Source: Eshraghiella sp045124255
GTDB taxonomy: Bacteria; Bacillota; Clostridia; Lachnospirales; Lachnospiraceae
Direction of reading: 5' to 3'
Assembly: GCA_045124255.1 (NCBI GenBank)
Contig: JBGVLM010000005.1
Span: 1 to 53,981 of the forward strand
DNA: 53,981 nt
A program made the translations under genes and the position numbers. The notes under the pieces were generated by a model. The model saw only the letters and a program-made list of their open reading frames with translations. It had not been told where the DNA came from and searched no databases. Below are positions 47,054-53,981 of this stretch, piece by piece; positions within the stretch are counted from its first letter, which is position 1, and the number at the start of each line of letters is the position of its first letter.

Positions 47054-48207
47054 GAAATCCATTATCAGAGAAGATAGAGAGTATAGAGCCTTCGGGTATA
47101 CGTAAGTTTTTTGATATAGTAAGCGAGATGAAGGACGCCATATCTCTTGGCGTAGGAGAACCTGATTTTGACACTCCGTGGCCGGTCAGGGAAGCAGGTA
47201 TTCTTGCACTTGAAAAGGGTAAAACTCATTATACAAGCAATTCCGGTTTAAAGGAATTAAGAGTTGAGATTAATAATTTCCTCGACAGGAAATATGGTCT
47301 CAGATATGACCCTGAGAATGAGACATTGATAACAGTGGGCGGAAGTGAAGCAATTGATCTGGCATTCCGTGCAATGCTTAATCCGGGTGAGGAAGTAATT
47401 ATTCCCCAGCCAAGCTATGTATCATATCTGCCATGTGTAGTACTTGCGGACGGAGTGCCTGTTGTAATTCCTCTGCAGGAGAAGAATGAATTTAAGCTTA
47501 CAGGCGAGGAACTTTTAGCGGCAATCACACCTAAGACCAAGATTCTGGTGCTTCCGTTTCCTAACAATCCTACCGGTGCAATTATGACCAGGGAGGAACT
47601 TCGGGAGATTGCCAAAATCTGCATTGAAAAGGATATTTTTGTAGTATCTGATGAGATATATTCAGAGCTTACATACGGCGGAGAGCATTGTTCGATTGCT
47701 TCGCTTGAGGGTATGAGAGAGAGAACCATAGTTATTAACGGCTTCTCAAAATCCCATGCGATGACGGGCTGGAGACTCGGATATGCCTGCGGACCTGAAG
47801 TTATTCTTAAACAAATGCTTAAAATTCATCAGTTTGCAATTATGTGTGCACCGACCAACAGCCAGCATGCGGCGGTTGAAGCATTGCGTAACGGAGATGC
47901 TGACGTGCTTCTTATGAGAGAGGAGTACAACAAGAGAAGAAACTTTATGCTTACAAGACTCAGAAATATGGGATTACAGTGTTTTGAGCCTTTTGGAGCG
48001 TTTTATATATTCCCCAATATTGCCAAATTTGGTTTAACCTCTGATGAGTTTGCCACAAGACTCCTTAATGAGGAGAAAATTGCCGTTGTGCCGGGAACTG
48101 CTTTCGGCGCCAGCGGAGAGGGATTCCTGCGTATGTCGTACGCAAGCTCCCTTAAGAATCTTAAGACAGCTATGGACAGACTGGAACATTTTATTAACAC
48201 TTTATAA
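47050..48207 (+). CDS. Class I/II PLP aminotransferase (aspartate/aromatic type)
   Basis: A 385-residue fold-type I aminotransferase. The PLP-binding Lys is in NGFSKSHAMTGWRLGY, the substrate-binding pattern is FPNNPTGAIM, DEIYSEL holds the Asp contacting the PLP ring nitrogen, and the C-terminal Arg is in FLRMSYASS. It resembles PatA/AspC-like enzymes that use 2-oxoglutarate and N-acetyl-LL-diaminopimelate, aspartate or aromatic amino acids; the specificity cannot be read. Translationally coupled to the Lrp gene. Confidence 0.92.
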   Translation: MRNPLSEKIESIEPSGIRKFFDIVSEMKDAISLGVGEPDFDTPWPVREAGILALEKGKTHYTSNSGLKELRVEINNFLDRKYGLRYDPENETLITVGGSEAIDLAFRAMLNPGEEVIIPQPSYVSYLPCVVLADGVPVVIPLQEKNEFKLTGEELLAAITPKTKILVLPFPNNPTGAIMTREELREIAKICIEKDIFVVSDEIYSELTYGGEHCSIASLEGMRERTIVINGFSKSHAMTGWRLGYACGPEVILKQMLKIHQFAIMCAPTNSQHAAVEALRNGDADVLLMREEYNKRRNFMLTRLRNMGLQCFEPFGAFYIFPNIAKFGLTSDEFATRLLNEEKIAVVPGTAFGASGEGFLRMSYASSLKNLKTAMDRLEHFINTL

Positions 48208-48223
48208 AACGGAGGACGAAATA

Positions 48224-48691
48224 ATGGAAATGAATATTGAGCATATTAATCCTTTCCTGCTTGCTACCAAAAAGGTCTTAAAAGACATGTGCGGAGTGGA
48301 TTTGGCGGTTGGGACGCCATACGTTAAGAAGGAGAAATTCAATGAGGACACAATTGTTATCTGTCTTGGTGTAGTCGGTAATATTAAGGGTCAGGTTATT
48401 CTGGCGTTGAATAACAGTGCAGCATGTGATATTGCAACAAGAATGTGCATGATGACCATAACCGAGCTGGATGACCTTTCATTAAGTGCTCTTTGCGAAT
48501 TAGGCAATATGGTATTCGGAAATGCTGCAACACTTCTCTCAACCAAGGGAATAATTATTGATATTACACCTCCTACTATTATCCGTGGTAATTTCAGTAT
48601 TGCTAATAGTTTTGCACAGAATGTCTGCATTCCTTTTAAATATGATGGCGATAAATGCATTGAAGTAGACGTTTCAGTGAAAGAGGCATAA
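48224..48691 (+). CDS. cheX: CheX-type chemotaxis phosphatase
   Basis: A 155-residue CheC/CheX/FliY-family protein that dephosphorylates CheY-P. The active-site pattern ExxN is in CELGNMVFGNAA, one copy as in CheX. The N-terminus is HINPFLLATKKVLKDM. ATG 48224 follows GGAGG. It is set 16 bases after an aminotransferase gene rather than in a chemotaxis cluster, but indicates that the cell has a chemotaxis system. Confidence 0.88.
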   Translation: MEMNIEHINPFLLATKKVLKDMCGVDLAVGTPYVKKEKFNEDTIVICLGVVGNIKGQVILALNNSAACDIATRMCMMTITELDDLSLSALCELGNMVFGNAATLLSTKGIIIDITPPTIIRGNFSIANSFAQNVCIPFKYDGDKCIEVDVSVKEA

Positions 48692-48693
48692 AA

Positions 48694-49188
48694 ATGTTAA
48701 ATATTGTTTTACATGAGCCGGAAATGCCTGCTAATACGGGCAACATTGGACGCACCTGTGTAGCGACCAATACAAGACTTCATCTTATAGAGCCGTTAGG
48801 CTTCCGTATTAATGATAAGATGTTGAAAAGAGCCGGACTTGACTACTGGGATAAGCTTGATGTAATTGTATATGATAATTTTCAGGACTTTCTTCAAAAG
48901 AATCCTGAAGCAAAAATATATATGGCAACCACGAAGGCTGCCAGAAGTTATTCGGACGTACAGTTCGAAGATGACTGCTATATAATGTTTGGCAAGGAGA
49001 GTGCCGGAATTCCGGAGGAGATTCTTAAACAGTATCCTGATACAAGTATAAGAATTCCCATGTGGGGGGATATAAGGTCACTCAATCTGTCAAATTCAGT
49101 TGCAATAGTGCTCTATGAGGCACTTAGGCAGAATGATTTTATGGGTTTGAAAATGTTTGGCAAGCCTCGTACATTTGATTGGGAATAA
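48694..49188 (+). CDS. trmL: tRNA (cytidine/uridine-2'-O)-methyltransferase TrmL
   Basis: A 164-residue SPOUT-class methyltransferase. The motifs are EPEMPANTGNIGRTCVATN, the knot region MFGKESAGIPEEIL, and IRSLNLSNSVAIVLYEALRQ. TrmL methylates the wobble base 34 of tRNA-Leu isoacceptors using SAM. It starts 2 bases after cheX, so shares the transcript, and is followed by a bidirectional terminator. Confidence 0.93.
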   Translation: MLNIVLHEPEMPANTGNIGRTCVATNTRLHLIEPLGFRINDKMLKRAGLDYWDKLDVIVYDNFQDFLQKNPEAKIYMATTKAARSYSDVQFEDDCYIMFGKESAGIPEEILKQYPDTSIRIPMWGDIRSLNLSNSVAIVLYEALRQNDFMGLKMFGKPRTFDWE

Positions 49189-49200
49189 TATAATAAAAAT

Positions 49201-49232
49201 GGTGCAGCAGTGCTGCACCGTTTTATTTTTTG
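49201..49232. terminator. Bidirectional terminator between trmL and the kinase gene
   Basis: GGTGCAGC and GCTGCACC with a 3-base loop (49201-49219) are followed by GTTTTATTTTTT on the plus strand, with ATTTTTATT on the other side for the minus strand. It overlaps the kinase stop codon region. Confidence 0.88.
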
Positions 49233-50623
49233 GATTTGGCAAGACCGAATGTGAATTCCGTTCCTACACCCTCGGTACTTACTACATCGATATATTCCTT
49301 ATGAGCATTAATAATTTCTTTTACTATTGCAAGACCAAGACCGGTTCCCTTCTTATCCTTGCCGCGGGAAAGGTCGGTTTTGTAGAAACGTTCCCAAATC
49401 TTGGCAATGCTGTCCTTAGGAATTCCGATTCCGAAATCCTTAACCGAAACGAGAATGCGGTCATTTTTCTCGGAAACCGAGATAATAATCGAAGAATCAT
49501 GGTTGCTGAATTTAATTGCATTATCAATCAGGTTGTACATAACCTGCTGTATTTTGGACAAATCAGCATTAACATAGATACTTGTGTCAGGGTAAATCAG
49601 CTTGAATTTAAGTTTTTTCTTCTCGCAAACGCCCTCGAAGGTCTCGATTGTCTGCTTAATTATTGCGATTATGTCAAAATCCGAAATATCCAGAACCATG
49701 CCCTGCTCATTAATGTTATTCATTGTCAGAAGATTGTTAGTAAGCTTGGTAAGTCTCTCTGTTTCGGAGATTACGATTCCAAGATATTTTTCCTGCATTT
49801 CCGGCGGAATTGTACCATCAAGCATTGCTTCAAGATAGCCCTTGATTGATGTTAACGGGGAACGGAAATCATGGGAGACATTCGCAATGAATTTACGCTG
49901 GTAGTCATTAATGCTGTCAAGTGCCGAGCCCATATAGTTTAATGCGTCCGCAAGCTGTCCGATTTCATCGCTTCGGTTCAGGCGTATTTTGCCCGAAAAG
50001 TCGCCCTTTGAATAGGAATCTGTCTGCGCGGTGATTATCTGAATCGGCTTGCTGATATCCCTGATAAATAAAATAACAAAAAGAATATTTGACGCAATGA
50101 TAAAAATCATGGTTATGTAATTGTAGTTAAAAACAGAATTTGCAGTTGCCTTGATTGCGGAAATAGGTTTGCTGACTACAATATATCCGGCGGTTTCATA
50201 CGAATGGGTAATCGGGTAGAAAACAGTCAGATAGTCATCGGAGAACAAACCATAGAAATCATCCGTAAAATGATTCCGGCTGCCTGCGTCCGTCGGGTCA
50301 AAATCAATGGTCTTGCCGGTGTGCTGTCCTCCTGTATCAATAAGTATTGTACCCTTCATGTGGAGCATTATGATGTTGCAGTCACCGACATTATCCACCG
50401 CATTAAAAATATTAATTAATTCGGAAATGGACAGCTTTGCATTATAGTAATCTGCGGCATATACCGTTGATAAATAAGTGGCTTCCTGATACAGACTGCT
50501 TTCCTCTTCTTCAAGCTGATGCTTATACGTTAGCTGGGATATAATAAATGATGTGAAGAAAAAGCTTGCAAGTGTAACTAACAAAAAGCCCAAAATGTAT
50601 TTTGTAATTAATTTAGTTTTCAT
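49223..50623 (-). CDS. Sensor histidine kinase (PhoR/ResE type)
   Basis: A 466-residue membrane kinase. Two membrane helices (about residues 9-30 and 165-190) frame an extracytoplasmic sensor domain. It is followed by HAMP (to about 240), HisKA with the phosphorylated His in FIANVSHDFRSPLTSIKGYLE (about 248), and HATPase_c with N-box NLIDNAIKFS, DFGIGIPKD and GTGLGLAIVKEI. Its gene is 8 bases downstream of that for the response regulator. The signal is unknown. Confidence 0.93.
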   Translation of the reverse strand: MKTKLITKYILGFLLVTLASFFFTSFIISQLTYKHQLEEEESSLYQEATYLSTVYAADYYNAKLSISELINIFNAVDNVGDCNIIMLHMKGTILIDTGGQHTGKTIDFDPTDAGSRNHFTDDFYGLFSDDYLTVFYPITHSYETAGYIVVSKPISAIKATANSVFNYNYITMIFIIASNILFVILFIRDISKPIQIITAQTDSYSKGDFSGKIRLNRSDEIGQLADALNYMGSALDSINDYQRKFIANVSHDFRSPLTSIKGYLEAMLDGTIPPEMQEKYLGIVISETERLTKLTNNLLTMNNINEQGMVLDISDFDIIAIIKQTIETFEGVCEKKKLKFKLIYPDTSIYVNADLSKIQQVMYNLIDNAIKFSNHDSSIIISVSEKNDRILVSVKDFGIGIPKDSIAKIWERFYKTDLSRGKDKKGTGLGLAIVKEIINAHKEYIDVVSTEGVGTEFTFGLAKSKK

Positions 50624-50631
50624 ATTAATAC

Positions 50632-51345
50632 CTATTTTCTGGTTTCGAATTTATAGCCTATTCCCCAGACAGTGCCAAGACTCCAGTTCTGGTGGTCGTG
50701 AATTTTCTCACGGATTCTTTTTATATGAACATCAACCGTTCTTGTATCACCGATATAATCGTAGCCCCAGATATGATCCAGAAGCTGTTCTCTTGTAAAT
50801 ACCTGATTCGGTGACGAAGCAAGGAAAAATAAAAGCTCCATTTCCTTAGGCGGCATTTCGATTGATTTACCCATATAAGTAACAGTGTAGTTATTCAGAT
50901 TTATTTCCAAATCCGGGTATTCGACATATTCGCCTGTTTTGGCGGCTTCAGGAACTGCAGTACTATTTGCAGGTGCAGTGCTTCTTCGTAATACTGCCTT
51001 AACTCTTGCAACAAGCTCTTTGGTGTCAAAGGGCTTAATCATATAATCATCAGCACCGAGTTCCAGTCCGAGTACCTTGTCGAAAATCTCGCCCTTTGCG
51101 GAGAGCATTATAATCGGAACATTACTTTCCTTACGGATTTCACGGCATACCTGATAACCGTCAATTCCCGGAAGCATTAAATCAAGTAAAATAAGGTTTG
51201 GCATAAATGTACTGAATGCCTCAAGTGCCGCTTCGCCGTCAGGTACCGTCCGGGTTTCAAAACACTCCTTAATAAGATATAATGAAATTAATTCTGCTAT
51301 ATTTTCGTCATCATCAACGATTAGTATTCGCTGTTTCTCTGCCAT
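50632..51345 (-). CDS. OmpR/PhoB-family response regulator
   Basis: A 237-residue regulator with a receiver domain (acidic pocket DDDEN; phospho-acceptor Asp in LILLDLMLPGIDGYQ, about residue 55; switch Lys in YMIKPFDTKE) and a C-terminal winged helix (about 140-235; ENQVFTREQLLDHIWGYDYIG-like region, with VDVHIKRIREKI). It pairs with the kinase encoded next. AGAGGAGG precedes the ATG. It lies 33 bases after mutS2 in the same direction. Confidence 0.94.
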   Translation of the reverse strand: MAEKQRILIVDDDENIAELISLYLIKECFETRTVPDGEAALEAFSTFMPNLILLDLMLPGIDGYQVCREIRKESNVPIIMLSAKGEIFDKVLGLELGADDYMIKPFDTKELVARVKAVLRRSTAPANSTAVPEAAKTGEYVEYPDLEINLNNYTVTYMGKSIEMPPKEMELLFFLASSPNQVFTREQLLDHIWGYDYIGDTRTVDVHIKRIREKIHDHQNWSLGTVWGIGYKFETRK

Positions 51346-51378
51346 ACGAAACCTCCTCTTAAATAAATGTATATAATT

Positions 51379-53763
51379 TTATCCTTTAAATTCAACAATT
51401 GTAACCCCATAATCTCCCTCACCGAAGGAACCGGCACGGAAGGACTTAACGTGCTTTTGTTTTTTCAGATAATTATGAACGGCATTTCTTAAAATTCCGG
51501 CACCCTTTCCGTGTACAATCCTGACAGGGGAAATGTGTGACAGAAATGCGTCATCAAGGTATTTGTCAAGCTGCATGATTGCTTCATCTGCCGTAAGGCC
51601 AATCAGGTTGATTTCAGGCGAAACGGACGCAGTTTTGGACATTTTGAGCCTGCCGATTGAGGTTGCTTTCTGATGTATTTTCTCAGCTTCTCCTGCTTCC
51701 TTAATAATTTCCAAATCTCTGATGTTGACCTGCGAATGAAGAATTCCCATTGTAACAGTCAGTTCACCTTTTGCATTAGGAAGAGTGTGCACGGTTCCGT
51801 CAAGGTTCATGCTGTGTACATGCACAAGGTCGCCGATATGAAAGTCAGCAGGCTTGTGGTGCTTGGCAGGAGTTGAGGTTGAGAGTCTGCGCTTCTCATT
51901 GTTGCGGCTCATTTTCTCGTTAAGTCTGCGTCTTTCCTCTTCAAGCTGTGCAACCGTCATTCCCTTTGAATTTGCTTTGTTAATTTTGCGTATTGCTTCG
52001 TCGGCAGCTTCCTTTGCGTCAGAAAGTATCTGTGCTGCCTCTGCACGTGCTTTTTCAATAATATCATCGGAGCGTTCATCAAGCTTCTGATGTTTGGATT
52101 CAAGCTGGGATTTAAGCTTCTCAATTTCCTTTCGGTACTGCTCGATTTCAAGCTGTTCCTTTTCAATTGTCACGCGGCTTTTTTCCAAATCTGCGATAAC
52201 ATCCTCAAAGGCAATGTCATTTGAGGCAAGATTATTTTTGGCGTCCTCAATAATGTAATCAGGCAGGCCAAGCTTTGAAGATATTGCAAAGGCATTGCTC
52301 TTGCCCGGAATACCGATTAAAAGTCTGTAGGTTGGTGCAAGTGTTGCCACATCAAACTCACAGCAGGCATTTTCCACCCCGTCCGTTGAAAGGGCATATA
52401 CCTTAAGCTCACTGTAATGCGTGGTTGCAGCGGTTGTTACACGCAGCTTATGAAGACTTGTAAGTATGGATATTGCAAGTGCGGCACCCTCTGTAGGGTC
52501 GGTTCCTGCACATAATTCATCAAAAAGCACAAGGCAGCTGCTGTCAGCTTTGTCCAGAATGTTGACGATGTTGGTCATGTGTGAAGAGAAAGTGGATAAA
52601 CTTTGCTCAATGCTTTGTTCATCTCCGATATCCGCAAAAATATCTTGAAAAACAGTCAGCTGTGAATTGTCAAAGGCAGGAATATGAAGTCCTGACTGTC
52701 CCATAAGGGAGAAAAGTCCGATTGTCTTAAGCGTAACTGTTTTACCGCCCGTATTAGGGCCTGTGATAATAAGCTGGTTATATTTCCCGCCCATATAAAT
52801 ATCTACGGGAACTACTTTATTACCCTCTATAAGGGGATGTCTTCCCTTGCGGATATTAATTATGCCGTCCGCATTCATTAACGGTTCGCTGCCCTTGCAG
52901 CTGAGTGACAGACGTGCTTTGGCAAAAATAAAATCCAGAAGACATAATAAATCATAATTAACCGCAAGCTCGGCGGTATGCTCGCCTGCAGCAGCTGACA
53001 GCTGTGCAAGTATTCTGGCAATTTCTTCGGTTTCCTTAAGCTCAAGTTCACGGATTTCATTGTTAAGCTTAACAACTGATACCGGTTCAATGAAGAATGT
53101 GGAGCCTGCTTTGGACTGGTCATGCACCATTCCCGGTACCTGTGATTTATATTCTGCCTTAACGGGTACACAGTATCTTCCGTTACGGGTTGTTATAACT
53201 GCCTCCTGTAAATAGGTTCTGTCACTGCCTGAAAGCATTTTTGACAGCTCGCTCCTGATTCGTTCACCTGAAAGCTGAATCTGCCGGCGTATATGTTTTA
53301 ATTCGGCACTTGCGTCATCTGCAATTTCCTCTTCGGATATAATGCAGCGGTCAATTTCCTTCTGTATGCCGCTAAGGGGAATAATGCCTTTAAAATAACT
53401 GCTTAGTGAATCCTCAGTCTCACCCTCAAACAGCTCCTTGCCGGAATCGTATTTATCGGCGTTTCCTGCAATTCTGAGCAGAGTGCTTATATCCATTAAT
53501 TCCCTGATTCCGAGGACACTTCCTACTTCAAGACTTTTAAGGGAGGCTCTTATATCGGTAAGTCCCCTAAAGGACAGGCTGCCGCCCCTTAAAATTCTTG
53601 AAACTGCGTCCGAGGTTTCAAGAAGAGCTTTATTTATTAAATTAATGTCCGTCATTGGCAGCAGCCTTGTACACAGCTCCCTGCCGGGTACAGAGGTTGC
53701 TTCATTACAAAGGCGTTCAATTATTTTATTATATTCAAGAATTTTGAGTGATTTATTGTTCAT
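51379..53763 (-). CDS. mutS2: Endonuclease MutS2
   Basis: A 794-residue MutS2 protein. The clamp and core come first (about 1-300), then the ATPase with Walker A GPNTGGKT (about 335-342), Walker B SCLVLFDELCAGTDPTEGAA and THYSELK. A long coiled coil follows (about 510-620), then a KOW-like segment, and a C-terminal Smr endonuclease domain with LIGLTADEAIMQLDKYLDDA and VHGKGAGILR. MutS2 suppresses recombination and, in Bacillus, helps split collided ribosomes. Complete and of normal length. It is the first gene of a minus-strand run with the two-component pair. Confidence 0.96.
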   Translation of the reverse strand: MNNKSLKILEYNKIIERLCNEATSVPGRELCTRLLPMTDINLINKALLETSDAVSRILRGGSLSFRGLTDIRASLKSLEVGSVLGIRELMDISTLLRIAGNADKYDSGKELFEGETEDSLSSYFKGIIPLSGIQKEIDRCIISEEEIADDASAELKHIRRQIQLSGERIRSELSKMLSGSDRTYLQEAVITTRNGRYCVPVKAEYKSQVPGMVHDQSKAGSTFFIEPVSVVKLNNEIRELELKETEEIARILAQLSAAAGEHTAELAVNYDLLCLLDFIFAKARLSLSCKGSEPLMNADGIINIRKGRHPLIEGNKVVPVDIYMGGKYNQLIITGPNTGGKTVTLKTIGLFSLMGQSGLHIPAFDNSQLTVFQDIFADIGDEQSIEQSLSTFSSHMTNIVNILDKADSSCLVLFDELCAGTDPTEGAALAISILTSLHKLRVTTAATTHYSELKVYALSTDGVENACCEFDVATLAPTYRLLIGIPGKSNAFAISSKLGLPDYIIEDAKNNLASNDIAFEDVIADLEKSRVTIEKEQLEIEQYRKEIEKLKSQLESKHQKLDERSDDIIEKARAEAAQILSDAKEAADEAIRKINKANSKGMTVAQLEEERRRLNEKMSRNNEKRRLSTSTPAKHHKPADFHIGDLVHVHSMNLDGTVHTLPNAKGELTVTMGILHSQVNIRDLEIIKEAGEAEKIHQKATSIGRLKMSKTASVSPEINLIGLTADEAIMQLDKYLDDAFLSHISPVRIVHGKGAGILRNAVHNYLKKQKHVKSFRAGSFGEGDYGVTIVEFKG

Positions 53764-53799
53764 AAAATGATAACCTTTTCAAATGATATTTTCTCTAAA

Positions 53800-53828
53800 A
53801 TTATATCTTAAATGTGAGGAAAGTTCAA
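53800..53828 (-). promoter_or_regulatory. Promoter of mutS2
   Basis: On the minus strand TTGAAC (53828-53823), 17-base spacer, TATAAT (53805-53800), about 37 bases before the ATG. Confidence 0.7.
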
Positions 53829-53981
53829 TATTTTCAAAAGCTTGAGTTTCCGTACTTTTATCCACAACGCTGACATTTCGGTAGATTCGTAATAAACAAT
53901 TTTAAAAAAATGCACAAAATATAAGGAATCATCTTTCTTTTTGTAGTAAAATCAAGCTACCAAACAAAAAACTCACTAAAC
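53829..53981. other. AT-rich end of the window without a recognisable gene
   Basis: No reading frame with a ribosome site, hairpin or repeat stands out. The next gene probably starts beyond the window. Confidence 0.5.

Noticed and set aside
49157..49849. 230-codon plus-strand frame over the histidine kinase gene
   Set aside because: Antisense to conserved kinase motifs, overlaps trmL and the terminator, and has no ribosome site.

Overview
The window reads as chromosome of a low-GC Gram-positive anaerobe, most likely a Lachnospiraceae member (Clostridia). Reasons: the conserved order hup, rqcP, yabP, yabQ, divIC, spoIIE, tilS, hpt, ftsH; reverse rubrerythrin beside perR; a lipoprotein trigger-factor-like isomerase; strong AGGAGG ribosome sites; and TTGACA/TATAAT promoters. 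All assignments come from reading the sequence and recalled family motifs. No database search was run.

Layout. 1-5.1 kb: 3' part of an Rpn-type nuclease gene, murI with a small membrane protein gene, a SpoIID/SpoIIQ-like pair whose catalytic residues are missing, and a membrane alpha/beta hydrolase. 5.1-8.7 kb: an orphan FliD-like protein, a Nudix hydrolase, and an oxidative-stress block (rubrerythrin, perR, apbE) with matching operator dyads at two start sites. 8.7-15.8 kb: CbxX-type AAA ATPase, trigger-factor-like lipoprotein, degenerate double-GGDEF protein, dinB, coaX, hup. 15.8-22.4 kb: the rqcP-yabP-yabQ-divIC operon, a shortened spoIIE behind a promoter with a 21-bp spacer, then tilS, hpt, ftsH. 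22.4-25.5 kb: a cytoplasmic GH13 glycosidase and a TetR regulator.

25.6-36.7 kb is the most unusual part: one collinear run of an MntP-like gene, two lysophospholipid-type acyltransferases, two acyl carrier proteins, an iron-sulfur flavoprotein, an ANL-type ligase, a fused ketosynthase/chain-length-factor protein, ketoreductase, dehydratase, malonyltransferase and a biotin-dependent carboxyltransferase. No enoyl reductase, FabH or complete acetyl-CoA carboxylase is present. The set resembles aryl-polyene and type II polyketide logic more than the housekeeping fab operon, so I predict an acylated, possibly polyunsaturated lipid.

36.7-42.3 kb: an O-antigen-ligase-like membrane protein and a 1304-residue leucine-rich surface protein. 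42.3-46 kb: tRNA-Gly(TCC), small membrane proteins of DUF3592 and DUF4190 type, nth, and a TPR-like protein. 46-54 kb: an AIR-synthase-like protein, an Lrp regulator, an aminotransferase, cheX, trmL, a two-component system and mutS2.

The sporulation genes are partly eroded or repurposed: SpoIID without its catalytic Glu, a LytM domain without metal ligands, and SpoIIE without its membrane domain but with an intact phosphatase. A two-hairpin repeat with compensatory base changes occurs twice, before rqcP and after the tRNA gene. No CRISPR array, rRNA gene, complete insertion sequence or prophage was seen.
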